Shown: positions 50,994-60,024 of the stretch, one piece after another
How the letters are laid out: every line of letters begins with the position of its first letter
Position numbering within the stretch: the first letter of the stretch is position 1
Assembly: GCF_003569915.1 (NCBI RefSeq)
Contig: NZ_KZ984456.1
Location: forward strand, 1-64,000
Source: Comamonas testosteroni
GTDB taxonomy: Bacteria > Pseudomonadota > Gammaproteobacteria > Burkholderiales > Burkholderiaceae_C
Direction: 5' to 3'
Length of the DNA: 64,000 nt
Notes under the pieces: model-generated
Database searches by the model: none
What the model was told of the DNA's origin: nothing
What the model saw: only the letters and a program-made list of their open reading frames with translations
Program-made: the position numbers and the translations under genes

Positions 50994-51014
50994 ATATACT
51001 CTACCCCAGTATAT
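50994..51014. promoter_or_regulatory. RcnR/DmeR-type operator between dmeF and dmeR
   Basis: Perfect 7-bp arms ATATACT and AGTATAT around the GC tract CTACCCC. This is the TACT-(G/C tract)-AGTA layout known for RcnR-type metal repressors. It lies 22 bases before dmeF and 35 before dmeR, so it can control both. Confidence 0.8.
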
Positions 51015-51049
51015 TTGTGGCCAGCAACCAGGCCTTAAAATTGCCACTT

Positions 51050-51325
51050 ATGTCGCATACAGTTTTGAATAAAAAGCCTTTGCTGGCGCGCATCAGGCGC
51101 ATCAAGGGACAGACGCAGGCGCTGGAGAACGCGCTCGAAGAAGGGCAGGAATGTGCCGTGGTGCTGCAGCAGCTGGCCGCCGTGCGCGGCGCGGTGAACG
51201 GCCTGATGCTGGAACTGCTTGAAGGCCATATGCGCGAGCATCTCAGTGATGCCGATGTGCCCGCCGAGCAGCGCGAGCAGGACCTGGAGCTGGTCGTGAA
51301 AGTGCTGCGCTCTTATGTGAAGTAA
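51050..51325 (+). CDS. dmeR: RcnR/FrmR/DmeR-family metal-sensing repressor
   Basis: 91 residues, all-helical. The family block KPLLARIRRIKGQTQALENALEEG (key part ARIRRIKGQTQALENAL) is followed by CAVVLQQLAAVRGAVNGLM with the metal-binding cysteine, and by LLEGHMREHL with a histidine. N-terminal His3 (MSHTV) is the RcnR ligand that marks Ni/Co sensors. It represses dmeF until metal binds. The start at 51050 gives MSHTV; an earlier in-frame ATG at 51017 would overlap the operator flank. Confidence 0.88.
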   Translation: MSHTVLNKKPLLARIRRIKGQTQALENALEEGQECAVVLQQLAAVRGAVNGLMLELLEGHMREHLSDADVPAEQREQDLELVVKVLRSYVK

Positions 51326-51331
51326 TGCGGC

Positions 51332-52138
51332 CTAGCTGGGCAGCTTCAACTGAATATCGGTCAGCTGCCACGGGCTCATGCGGCTGCCCAGCAAGTCCTT
51401 GAAATGCACGGTTTGCGCGGTGATGCCAGACAGGTTTTTGCGCATATATGTCCACTTGCCCAGCTTGAGTTCGCGGGCATAGTCTTCCCAACTGGTATAG
51501 CGCTGCTGCACTTGTTCAACCAAAGGGCGAAGCTGGGATTGGCCCAACTCCACAGAGATGGCATCGACTTCGATGGCGCAGAGCAGGGTGTGGATGCGCT
51601 CGCACAGGCGCACGATGGAGATGGCCTGTTCTTCGGTTTCGACTTCAGAGTCTGGTTCGACCCGACCACTGAGCAAGATGGGCAGGGACTGCACAAAGTC
51701 CAGTGGTGCATCGGGAGCCAGATTCAGAGCACTGCGCAGATAGTCCAGCCAGTCCTGCACCTCGTTTTGCGCACGCTGGTATTGATCGGCATGGAGCCTG
51801 TGCACCATGTACAGGCCATAGTCATTGAAGCTATCCGTCAGCAGCACGATGGGCATGTTTAGCCGGTAGCTGCGCAGCGGCTGGGCCATGGCCACGGCCA
51901 GCCGCAGCACCGGTGGCTGCTGCTCGACTTCGGCGCGAATCTGCGTATAGGTTTTTTCGTTGTCTTCTCCCACGCTTTTGGCCGCAAACACCATGATGGC
52001 CCAGCCGCCGCCAAACACGGCCGTGCCCAGCACATTGAGCGGCCAGCCGCCCCAGCGGTGAAAGAGCGCAAAGAGCAGGGCGCAGCCGATGAGGCTGATG
52101 ACGGTAGCGCGAGCGGTGGACATGGGTTTTTTGCTCAT
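51332..52138 (-). CDS. Hypothetical membrane-anchored protein
   Basis: 268 residues. Two adjacent hydrophobic segments at the N-terminus (VISLIGCALLFALF and VLGTAVFGGGWAIMVFAA) anchor a cytoplasmic or periplasmic helical domain. The rest has LRLAVAMAQPLRSYRLNMPIVLLTDSFND in short form and an acidic centre. I recognise no domain. It is followed by a small gene on the same strand upstream (52157-52426), so they may form a pair. It converges with dmeR, with only six bases between stops. Confidence 0.5.
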   Translation of the reverse strand: MSKKPMSTARATVISLIGCALLFALFHRWGGWPLNVLGTAVFGGGWAIMVFAAKSVGEDNEKTYTQIRAEVEQQPPVLRLAVAMAQPLRSYRLNMPIVLLTDSFNDYGLYMVHRLHADQYQRAQNEVQDWLDYLRSALNLAPDAPLDFVQSLPILLSGRVEPDSEVETEEQAISIVRLCERIHTLLCAIEVDAISVELGQSQLRPLVEQVQQRYTSWEDYARELKLGKWTYMRKNLSGITAQTVHFKDLLGSRMSPWQLTDIQLKLPS

Positions 52139-52156
52139 CGCGCCTTCCTTGGTGTC

Positions 52157-52426
52157 TCAGCAGTGCTGCTTCATGGCCTTGATGGCGGGCAGAACCACGG
52201 GGTGCGCAGCAACCCAGTGGCAGCCCAGAAATGCGGCAATCGTGCGCCCTTGCAGCAGTTGGGACAAGCGGTCCTGCGCGGCGGCTTGCAGCAGCTCATG
52301 GGCCTGGTTCATGGCGTGTTCGCTAGCTGCTGCGCAAGGCTCACCCAGCTCGGCCGTCCATTCCTTCTGAATGGCCGAGATGAGCTGCCCGGCAGCAGCT
52401 TCAAGCGGCGTGCGCTGGCGTGGCAT
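52157..52426 (-). CDS. Small hypothetical protein
   Basis: 89 residues from MPRQRTPLEAAAGQ; the frame extends to 52471 through a repeat element. It is helical and Ala-rich with three cysteines (GEPCAAA, LGCHW, KQHC). No family recognised. It is 18 bases upstream of the 268-residue gene on the same strand. Confidence 0.5.
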   Translation of the reverse strand: MPRQRTPLEAAAGQLISAIQKEWTAELGEPCAAASEHAMNQAHELLQAAAQDRLSQLLQGRTIAAFLGCHWVAAHPVVLPAIKAMKQHC

Positions 52427-52438
52427 GGTGAAATTGAA

Positions 52439-52486
52439 TATCAAAATTGATAGCTGCTTGCCTATATTCAATAAGGACTAGAGGCA
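52439..52486 (+). repeat. Dispersed TTTGATAGCTGC hairpin element
   Basis: TATCAAAATTGATAGCTGCT, then TATTCAATAAGGACTAGAGGC. It lies immediately after the tamB stop (minus strand) and matches the inverse copy at 28777. Confidence 0.75.
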
Positions 52487-52489
52487 TGT

Positions 52490-55400
52490 TTAGTCTTTAC
52501 GCAAGGTGTAGACCAGGTCCAGTGCACTGGTCATGCCGGTCTGGGCGCGCAGGGTGACGTTGCGCGAGAGGTCGTAGAAGATGTAGATCAACCCCATGGC
52601 CCCGGACAGGCTTTGCTCATAGGTCAGGTACAGCTTGTCCGACAGGCGCTTGCCCATGGTCAGCGCGGCGCCGGCCGTGCTGCCGTCGCCGCCGCCCTTG
52701 AAGCCGACTTCGTCCAGCCCCAGGCTGCCTGCAATCTTGCCGCTGCTGCTGTTGCCGCCTGCCAGCAAGGCCATGGCGGCCTGCTGCAGCATGGCACTGC
52801 TGCCACCGCCCTGGGCCGGGTCGCGGCCCATGACGACCCAGGAGAGCTTTTCCGCATCCGGCAGGTCGGGGTCGGAGTACAGCAGCACGCGAGGTGCGCT
52901 GGCTGTGCCCAGCACCTGCACACCGGCTTTGACGGCGATGTTGGGGCGCAGCGCCAGAATGTCCAGCGATGGGTTGTTATAGGGGCCGTTGAAGCGGATC
53001 AGCCCGTTTTCCACATTCAGCGACTGGCCCCAGGCGCGGTAGCGGCCTTGCTCGGTGCGGATTTCGCCCGTCACGCTGGGCGGCCCGCCAACGTAGTTGG
53101 CACCCTTGACCTCCAACTCGCCGAGCAGGCGCGTGTTGATGCCATAGCCCTGCAGCGCAAAGTCGCGGCCCAGATTGAGCTTGACGAGTATGTCGGGGAC
53201 CTTGCGCGGTGTGGCGCGGGCCTGCTCCTTGCGGGCCGTGCGCTCGGCGCGCTGGCGCTCTTCTTCCTCGGCCTTGCGCGAAGCCGCGGAGTGCACGACC
53301 ACGTCCTTGTCCAGTGAGGGCGCAGACTCCTCGGGCAGGATGATGGAGGCGCGGTCCACCGTCAGGTCGCCACGCAGCGTGAACTGGCCTTGCTCCAGCC
53401 GGGCCTGCATATCGCCGGAGACGCTGACTTGCCGATCGGCGCGCACCAGCACCTGCAGCTTGCGGGCCTTGGCCTGCAGATTCATGCTCAGCCCGCTTTC
53501 ACTGCTCTGGCCGGGCGGTGTGAACTGGGCATAGCCCGTGCCGGTCAGCGTGCCGCCATCCTCAGGCGCAGCCGTCAGATTGCCGCTGTAGCCCAGAATG
53601 CGCGCGCGGCTGCCTTTGCCGCCGCGGATGCGCAGCTCGGTAATGTCCAGCCGTGTGCCCTGCAATTTGGCGCGCAGGATGCCGTTTTGCAGATCGATGC
53701 CGTCGAGCAGCGACTGAATGCTCAGCTCGTCGGCATTGATATTGCCCTGCCAATTGGGGTTGGCCAGCGTGCCACCGATGGTGGCATCGGCCGCCAGCGT
53801 GCCCTTGACACGCCAGCCCGGCGGGGCAAACAGCGCCCAGAGGCCGATGTCGGGCATTCTGGCGTGCAACTGGCCGGACAGGGGCGCAGTATCCGGCAAC
53901 GACCATCCACCTTGCTGGTAGCTGAGCTGGGTGCGCAAATCGGCATTGATGGTGCCCGCGCGCTCGCTGTCCCAGATCAGCTTGGCGGTGACCTGGCTGC
54001 CCTGTGCCTGCACGTTCAGGCGCACGTCCTTGATGCGCGTGCGCATGCCCGTGCCATTGATGGTGCGGGTTCGCGTGCCGCCTGCGCGGGTGGCCGTGGG
54101 GCCGATGGTCTGGATGACCGTGGTGCCGTTGCCGCCGTCATCGACGGCCAGACGCAGATCACCAGCGGCCCGCTCTATGGTCAGGTCGGCCTTGAGGTCC
54201 TTACCCAGCGTGTCCAGATTCCAGCGGCCATTGAAGCTCAGATCGCCGGACAAGCCCGCAGCGGCCAGCGGCGGATCATCATCGCCGACCGCGAAAGCAT
54301 CCACCCAGGCCAGGGCCAGACCTTGGGCCTTGCCGCTGGAGCGCACGCCCCACTGGGCATTGCCAAGCCGTGTGACGGTGCTTTCATCCCAGGACAGCAG
54401 CACGGGGGCCAGTGGCTCGCTGCTGGTGCGGCGCAGGCTCTGGCTGGGCGGCTTGACCTGCAGGCTGCCCGGGCTGAGTTTGTAGACCGTGCTCAGCACC
54501 GTGCTGCCGCTGGTGCGCTGGCTGATCTGCACGGGTGCGCCGGGCACCAGCTCAAGCCCCCAGGGGCCGGGCTTGTCCTTGCCGGGCTTGAGCGTGGCTT
54601 GCAGCTTCTCCAGTGTGGCTTGCCAGTCCAGCGGCGCCGCGCCTCGGCCACCGGCAAGGCCGGCCTGCAGGGCGGTGTCCAGCTGCACGCTCTGACCCGC
54701 CTGCTGCGCTTGGGCGGTCAGGGTGATATTGGCGTTTTCGGGGCTGCCTTTGAGGGCGAGCTGCAGCGTGGGCATGACGATGGCCTTGTCCGCCGCCGTG
54801 CCTGCGGGCTGGTAGCGGATTTTCTCGCCCTGCACCTGGGCATTGATGCGCAGGCCGCTGGCAGGAATCTGCGCGCCATGGGCGGCGCTCAGGCGCTTGA
54901 GCAGGTTTTCCCAGCCGCCATCGAGCTGCAGTTGAGCATTGGCAGAGCCATCCAGCCGGGCACCGCCCAGCGGGTCTTTGAGGCCCGGCAGCTTGCGCAG
55001 CCACTGCGCCAGTGTGTTCAGCGATGACAGCTGCAAGCTGCTGTGCGCGTTGCCACTCGTGGGGCCCATTTCGCCGCGCAGGTCCAGCTTGGCTCCGGGG
55101 GCATCGGCCTTGAGTATGGTCTTGGCCTGCCGGGTTTCGGTGTTGAACTCCAGCACCTGGGCGTTGATGCGCGCCTGCAGCGCTTCGATATCCAGCTTTT
55201 CCAGCTGCAGCAGCGGCGCATGCCACTGGCCCTTGGCAGCCAGAGTCTGGATGCGCAGGGCATTGGCTGCACCCGAGCCTGCGGCCTTCAGGTCCATATT
55301 GAACGCGATGATGGGCGCGGGCGCTGGGCCAGCCGATCCATCGGCGTGGATTGGCAGGGGCGCGGGCTCGGTGCGGGCGGTGATGCTGCCACGCAGCGGG

Positions 55401-56785
55401 GCGGCTTCCAGGGTGCTGTAGATGTCGGCGGGGTTGAGCTGATCCACATCGACCTGGCCGCCGAAGTTGAGGTTGCCCGGATTCCCGTCCGAGAAGAAAT
55501 TGCCGCTGAGCTTGACCGAGCCTTTGCCGATGTCGATCTGGGAGTCGGAAACCCGCCACTGCCCACCATACAGATTGGCCTGAACCTGCAACTGGCGCAC
55601 GGGCAGGCGCTGCTTGTCCCAGGGGCCGGGCAGGGCGTTGCGGAAGTTGGCGCTCAGATCCATCGTGGGCTGCGCATAGGGCGGCGGGGTGGGCTCACCC
55701 ACGGCGCTGGCAGAGTCCGCCACGGCAGCCGCACCCGGGGCGGCCTTGAGTTCACCGGTCAGCAAGGTGCGCGGGCCTTGCGGCCAGAAGGCGGCCACAT
55801 CCACGTTCTTGAGCATGGCATCGGCGGACAGCAGCGGCTGATCCTGCCAGGGCATGATGCTGGCCCGGATATCCGCCAGAACCAGTTGCTCTTCTTTTGG
55901 TAGCTGCTTGCGCTTATTTTTGCTGGACTCGGGGGTGTTTTGATCTGAATCCTTGATCTGCGCCTCTGCATGGGCCCGGATTTGCAGCTTGGCAGCTTTT
56001 GTCGCCAGCGTGCCTTCCACCTGCGCATTGGCCAGTACCTTGATCAGGTCGGCGGCCTTGCCATCCTTGGCCTGCAAGGGGTTGGGGGTCTGCAGCTCGC
56101 CTTGCAGCTCGGCCTTGAGCTGCATGGGGGCGGCACCTTGCAGGCGCGCAAACAGCTGGTAGTCACCGTCGGCCACCAGCAGGCGGTTGATCTGCAATTC
56201 GTGATGAGTGCCGGTGTATTCGTAAACGCCGGTCAGCTCCTGCACAGCTACTTCAGGCGGGCCTTGCCAGTGGATCTGATCGACCTTGAAGGGCAGCTCG
56301 ATCTTCACGGGCAGCGTCAGCGACTGCAGCGGCTCGCTGGGTTTTTTGTCGGGGTCTGGCGTGCTGGCGATATTGACTTCGGCGATATGCACCGTACCCA
56401 GCTTGAGTGCACGCGAGAAGACCAGCGGGCGGAATTGCCAGCCGATTTTTGCGTCCTTGACTTCGACCTTCATGGTCGGGCTTTGCCATTGCAGCCAGCC
56501 GATATGGCCGCCGTTCTTGACGCTGCCGGTCACATCCTTGGCCACCAGCGTCTGGTCGGCAGGCATCCAGCCCGCCACGCGCCTGAGCGTGTGGTTCAGC
56601 GAGTCATCGCGGCCAATCCACCACAGCAGGCCTGCCACGGCCATGACCAGCACCAGCACCAGCGCGCCCAGCGTCCAGCCGATGGCGCGCAGCCAGCGGC
56701 GGCGCTTTCGGGTGGGCTGCGCAGTGGCAGGCTGCGCGGTGGCGGGCGCGGCGTCAGATGGTTTGCGTATTTCTTGTTCTGCCAT
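52490..56785 (-). CDS. tamB: Translocation and assembly module subunit TamB
   Basis: 1431 residues. One N-terminal membrane helix (AIGWTLGALVLVLVMAVAGL, about residues 33-52) anchors it in the inner membrane. A very long periplasmic beta-rich region follows, of the AsmA/TamB lipid-channel type. The C-terminal DUF490 domain is at about residues 1090-1431 and ends DLSRNVTLRAQTG, then DLVYTLRKD. It works with TamA in outer-membrane protein assembly and lipid transport. The N-terminus repeats ATAQP. At about residues 285-295 the codons SKNKRKQLPKE come from a half copy of the dispersed TTTGATAGCTGC element. It begins two bases after tamA. Confidence 0.93.
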   Translation of the reverse strand: MAEQEIRKPSDAAPATAQPATAQPTRKRRRWLRAIGWTLGALVLVLVMAVAGLLWWIGRDDSLNHTLRRVAGWMPADQTLVAKDVTGSVKNGGHIGWLQWQSPTMKVEVKDAKIGWQFRPLVFSRALKLGTVHIAEVNIASTPDPDKKPSEPLQSLTLPVKIELPFKVDQIHWQGPPEVAVQELTGVYEYTGTHHELQINRLLVADGDYQLFARLQGAAPMQLKAELQGELQTPNPLQAKDGKAADLIKVLANAQVEGTLATKAAKLQIRAHAEAQIKDSDQNTPESSKNKRKQLPKEEQLVLADIRASIMPWQDQPLLSADAMLKNVDVAAFWPQGPRTLLTGELKAAPGAAAVADSASAVGEPTPPPYAQPTMDLSANFRNALPGPWDKQRLPVRQLQVQANLYGGQWRVSDSQIDIGKGSVKLSGNFFSDGNPGNLNFGGQVDVDQLNPADIYSTLEAAPLRGSITARTEPAPLPIHADGSAGPAPAPIIAFNMDLKAAGSGAANALRIQTLAAKGQWHAPLLQLEKLDIEALQARINAQVLEFNTETRQAKTILKADAPGAKLDLRGEMGPTSGNAHSSLQLSSLNTLAQWLRKLPGLKDPLGGARLDGSANAQLQLDGGWENLLKRLSAAHGAQIPASGLRINAQVQGEKIRYQPAGTAADKAIVMPTLQLALKGSPENANITLTAQAQQAGQSVQLDTALQAGLAGGRGAAPLDWQATLEKLQATLKPGKDKPGPWGLELVPGAPVQISQRTSGSTVLSTVYKLSPGSLQVKPPSQSLRRTSSEPLAPVLLSWDESTVTRLGNAQWGVRSSGKAQGLALAWVDAFAVGDDDPPLAAAGLSGDLSFNGRWNLDTLGKDLKADLTIERAAGDLRLAVDDGGNGTTVIQTIGPTATRAGGTRTRTINGTGMRTRIKDVRLNVQAQGSQVTAKLIWDSERAGTINADLRTQLSYQQGGWSLPDTAPLSGQLHARMPDIGLWALFAPPGWRVKGTLAADATIGGTLANPNWQGNINADELSIQSLLDGIDLQNGILRAKLQGTRLDITELRIRGGKGSRARILGYSGNLTAAPEDGGTLTGTGYAQFTPPGQSSESGLSMNLQAKARKLQVLVRADRQVSVSGDMQARLEQGQFTLRGDLTVDRASIILPEESAPSLDKDVVVHSAASRKAEEEERQRAERTARKEQARATPRKVPDILVKLNLGRDFALQGYGINTRLLGELEVKGANYVGGPPSVTGEIRTEQGRYRAWGQSLNVENGLIRFNGPYNNPSLDILALRPNIAVKAGVQVLGTASAPRVLLYSDPDLPDAEKLSWVVMGRDPAQGGGSSAMLQQAAMALLAGGNSSSGKIAGSLGLDEVGFKGGGDGSTAGAALTMGKRLSDKLYLTYEQSLSGAMGLIYIFYDLSRNVTLRAQTGMTSALDLVYTLRKD

Positions 56786-56787
56786 GC

Positions 56788-58695
56788 TTAAAACGTAAAG
56801 CCCAGACGGAAGTGCAGGCGCAGGTTCTTTTCCTGAAGGCCGTAGGCGATATCGGCCTGAATCGGGCCGACCGGGCTTTTCCAGCGCAGGCCCGTGCCCA
56901 CGCCTACGCGCATGTACATGCGGTTGGGGTCATCGCCTACCGTGCCCGCGTCGATGAAGGTGGCGTGCTCGAAGTCCTGCGAGTTGCCCTTGAGGGTGAT
57001 CGGGCGCTGGTACTCCAGGCTGCCCATGGCCATGTAGCGCCCGGCGATGACGCGCCTGTTTTCGGTACGCGCGCCAATGGTCTGGTAGCCATAGCCGCGC
57101 ACGGTGTTGTCGCCACCGGTCAGGAACATGATGGTGGTGGGCAGCTCCACATCTTTCTTGGCAATGACGGCACCTGCGTTGACCTTGAACTGCAGGCGGC
57201 TGTAGCGCAGTGTCTCTTCATCGCGCTTGCCAAGCTGCAGCAGGTACATCCAGCGGCCGGTGAGGCGGCCAAAGGGCGTTTTTTGCGGGTTCAGCGTCGT
57301 GCCCGCTCCGGCTTCCAGGGCCAGGCCATAGCCCTTGGTAGGGGCCAGGTTGTTGTCGAAGTAGCGCGACGTCCAGCCATAGTTGGCCAGCAGCGATGAG
57401 GCGCCGGGCGGTGCGCCTTCGCCCTGGGTCTTGGCGTAGTCGTACTGCAGGTAATAGTTGCGCTCGATGTGCTCTTCGGCCTTGGAGCGGCCAAAGCGCA
57501 GCTGCGCGCTGTTGGTGTCGAAGTCACCGGTTGGCGCTCGTTCGAGCTTGCCACCTGCAAACCAGCGCCACAGGTCTTCGCCGGGCAGGCCCACGAGCTG
57601 GGTGGAAATCATCGGGTTCTTGCGGTCCAGCTGCAGCTTGGTGACCGCGCGCCAGTCCAGCCCCGGCACCTTGTTGTAGATATGGTCGATGGACAGGCGC
57701 GGGCCGGTGTCGGTGCTCACGCCCACACCAAACACCCATTTCTGCATCTTGGCTTCGCGCACTCTGGCGATCACGGGCGAGGTGACTTCGGCCCCCTGGC
57801 TCTTGATGTCCTGGTCGAGCTTTTGCTCGGACTCGCCCTGCGTGGGCGCATCCGCCAGCGTCAGAAACACCGAGTCGTAATAGCCGCTGCTGACCAGACG
57901 CTGCTGCGCATCCAGCATGCTTTGCTGGTTGTACTCCTTGCCCTCGGGCAGGCGGCCGATGCGCGCCGTGCCCACGGGGTCATAGCGCTCGGCACCCTCG
58001 ATCTTCAGGGGGCCGAACGTGTAGGCCGGGCCCGGGTCGTAAGTGACGTTGACATTGGCTTTGCTGGTGTCGGCATCGATGTCGGCCAGGCTGGTGTCGA
58101 TGCGTGCCAGCGGGTAGCGGCGCTGCTGCAGCTCGCGCAGGCCGCCGCTTTTGGCGCGGCTCCAGGCGGATTGCGAAAACTGCTCTCCGGGCTTGAGCGG
58201 CCAGGTGTCTTCAATCTGCTGGCGCTGGGCCGCACCGAGAGGGTCATGGGCGTTGATGCCGGTAAAGCGCACCTGCGACTGATCGATCATGGTGGCCGGG
58301 CCGGGGTTGACCTTGACGACGACCTTGCGCGGCTCCGCCGCTTCGGGCGTGTCGGTCAGCTCCACGGTCACCGTGGGGCTGAAATAGCCCAGCGTGCCGA
58401 TCAGCTCGCGCACATTGGCGTCGGTGGCCCCCAGCAGGCGCGTCAGCTCGCGCCGCTGCATATCGGGCTGGTAGCGAAAGCGGCGCAGCTCAAGATGGGT
58501 TTCCAGCAGTTCGCGGATTTCCTTGGGGGCATCGACTTCGAGTGAAAAAGCGGGCGGGCCGCTGGTGTCGATGCCCATGGCTTCGACTTCTTTGTCTTTG
58601 GGCGATAAAAGGCTGCAGCCGCTGAGCAGTAAGGCGGCTCCCAAAAGCAAAGCCGGCCTCAGGGCCGGCTTCTTCGAGGGCAATGTCTGGGGCAT
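56788..58695 (-). CDS. tamA: Translocation and assembly module subunit TamA (Omp85 family)
   Basis: 635 residues. The signal ends in a lipobox-like LLLSGC, so the precursor may be lipidated, as in several betaproteobacterial relatives. Three POTRA-like domains lie at about residues 40-300 (ELIGTLGYFSPTVTVEL, the ARIDTSLADIDADTSKANVNV strand shown by its part DTSKANVNVTYDPG). The C-terminal Omp85 barrel includes LTGGDNTVRGYGYQTIG, the family L6 motif (VRGY), and ends LRLHFRLGFTF with the terminal aromatic. It is an outer-membrane insertase partner of TamB. Confidence 0.93.
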   Translation of the reverse strand: MPQTLPSKKPALRPALLLGAALLLSGCSLLSPKDKEVEAMGIDTSGPPAFSLEVDAPKEIRELLETHLELRRFRYQPDMQRRELTRLLGATDANVRELIGTLGYFSPTVTVELTDTPEAAEPRKVVVKVNPGPATMIDQSQVRFTGINAHDPLGAAQRQQIEDTWPLKPGEQFSQSAWSRAKSGGLRELQQRRYPLARIDTSLADIDADTSKANVNVTYDPGPAYTFGPLKIEGAERYDPVGTARIGRLPEGKEYNQQSMLDAQQRLVSSGYYDSVFLTLADAPTQGESEQKLDQDIKSQGAEVTSPVIARVREAKMQKWVFGVGVSTDTGPRLSIDHIYNKVPGLDWRAVTKLQLDRKNPMISTQLVGLPGEDLWRWFAGGKLERAPTGDFDTNSAQLRFGRSKAEEHIERNYYLQYDYAKTQGEGAPPGASSLLANYGWTSRYFDNNLAPTKGYGLALEAGAGTTLNPQKTPFGRLTGRWMYLLQLGKRDEETLRYSRLQFKVNAGAVIAKKDVELPTTIMFLTGGDNTVRGYGYQTIGARTENRRVIAGRYMAMGSLEYQRPITLKGNSQDFEHATFIDAGTVGDDPNRMYMRVGVGTGLRWKSPVGPIQADIAYGLQEKNLRLHFRLGFTF

Positions 58696-58699
58696 CGCC

Positions 58700-59887
58700 T
58701 TATTTTGACAGCATGCGCATGGCGTCTTCGAGGCCTTTGAGTGACAAAGGGTACATGCGGTCCCCCATCAGTTGCTGGATGATGCTGATGCTCTGGCGGT
58801 ACTGCCAGACGCCCTGCGGCTCGGGGTTGATCCACGCGAAACGCGGGAAGGCATTGGTCAGGCGCTGCAGCCACTCGGCACCGGGCTCCTCGTTCATGTA
58901 CTCGACGGAGCCACCCGGCTGGAGGATTTCGTACGGGCTCATGGTCGCATCGCCTACAAAAATCAGTTTGTAGTCCTTGTTGTACTTGCGGATGATGTCC
59001 CACGTGGAGAACTTTTCCGCAAAGCGGCGCCGGTTGTTTTTCCACATGAAGTCATAGACGCAGTTGTGGAAGTAATAGAACTCCAGGTGTTTGAGCTCGC
59101 TTTTCACAGCCGAGAAAAGCTCTTCCACGCGCTTGATGTGCTCGTCCATGGTGCCGCCCACATCCATGAGCAGCAGCACTTTCACATTGTTGTGGCGCTC
59201 CGGAATCATCTTGATGTCCAGATAACCGGCGTTGGCAGCCGTGGAGCGGATGGTGTCTGGCAGATCCAGCTCCAGCTCGCTGCCCTGGCGTGCAAACTTG
59301 CGCAGACGGCGCAGCGCCACCTTGATGTTGCGCGTGCCCAGCTCCTGCGTATCGTCGTAGTCACGGTAGGCGCGCTGCTCCCAGACCTTGACGGCACTCT
59401 TGTTGCGCCCTGGCCCGCCAATGCGGATGCCTGCCGGGTTGTAGCCGCCATGGCCGAAGGGGCTGGTGCCGCCCGTGCCAATCCACTTGCTGCCGCCCTC
59501 ATGGCGCTCTTTTTGCTCTTCCAGGCGTTTTTTGAGCGTCTCCATCAGCTCATCCCAGCCCATGGCCTCGATCTTGGCCTTGTCTTCGGCGCTGAGCTCC
59601 CGCTCCAGCAGCTTTTGCAGCCAGTCCTGTGGAATTTCCTTGGTCAGATCGGCCAGCATTTCCACGCCCTTGAAATAGGCGGAAAACGCGCGGTCGTACT
59701 TGTCGTAGTGCTTCTCGTCCTTGACGAGGATGGTGCGACCCAGGTGATAGAAGTCGTCCAGACTCCAGCGGTCCTCGCTCTTGGGGCCGATGACGCCCGC
59801 ATTCAGCGCTTCGAGCAAGGCCAGAAACTCCTTGACGGACACCGGTAGTTTGGCAGCGCGCAGAGTGTAGAAAAAATCGATCAGCAT
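58700..59887 (-). CDS. VWA-domain protein (CoxE/YehP-like), partner of MoxR ATPase
   Basis: 395 residues. The von Willebrand A region is at about 235-395 with the metal motif in the variant form LLLMDVGGTMDEHI (DxGxT in place of DxSxS), then YYFHNCVYDFMW and IFVGDATMSPYEI. The N-terminal part is helical, with the family's GGTSPFGHGGYNPAGIRIGG loop. Such proteins act with MoxR ATPases to insert metals or remodel complexes; the MoxR gene is at 61512. No cytochrome or other client gene is adjacent. Confidence 0.88.
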   Translation of the reverse strand: MLIDFFYTLRAAKLPVSVKEFLALLEALNAGVIGPKSEDRWSLDDFYHLGRTILVKDEKHYDKYDRAFSAYFKGVEMLADLTKEIPQDWLQKLLERELSAEDKAKIEAMGWDELMETLKKRLEEQKERHEGGSKWIGTGGTSPFGHGGYNPAGIRIGGPGRNKSAVKVWEQRAYRDYDDTQELGTRNIKVALRRLRKFARQGSELELDLPDTIRSTAANAGYLDIKMIPERHNNVKVLLLMDVGGTMDEHIKRVEELFSAVKSELKHLEFYYFHNCVYDFMWKNNRRRFAEKFSTWDIIRKYNKDYKLIFVGDATMSPYEILQPGGSVEYMNEEPGAEWLQRLTNAFPRFAWINPEPQGVWQYRQSISIIQQLMGDRMYPLSLKGLEDAMRMLSK

Positions 59888-60024
59888 GGGCGGGGCAAGG
59901 TGGGTAGGGGCACCAGAGGTGCAGTTTCTCGATCTTGTGCGATGGTTTGCTGCGGCGTCAAGCTTGAGCAGTTGAGTCGGCGACAGCCGTTATGCTGGCT
60001 GCATTACCCCGACATGGAGATCGT

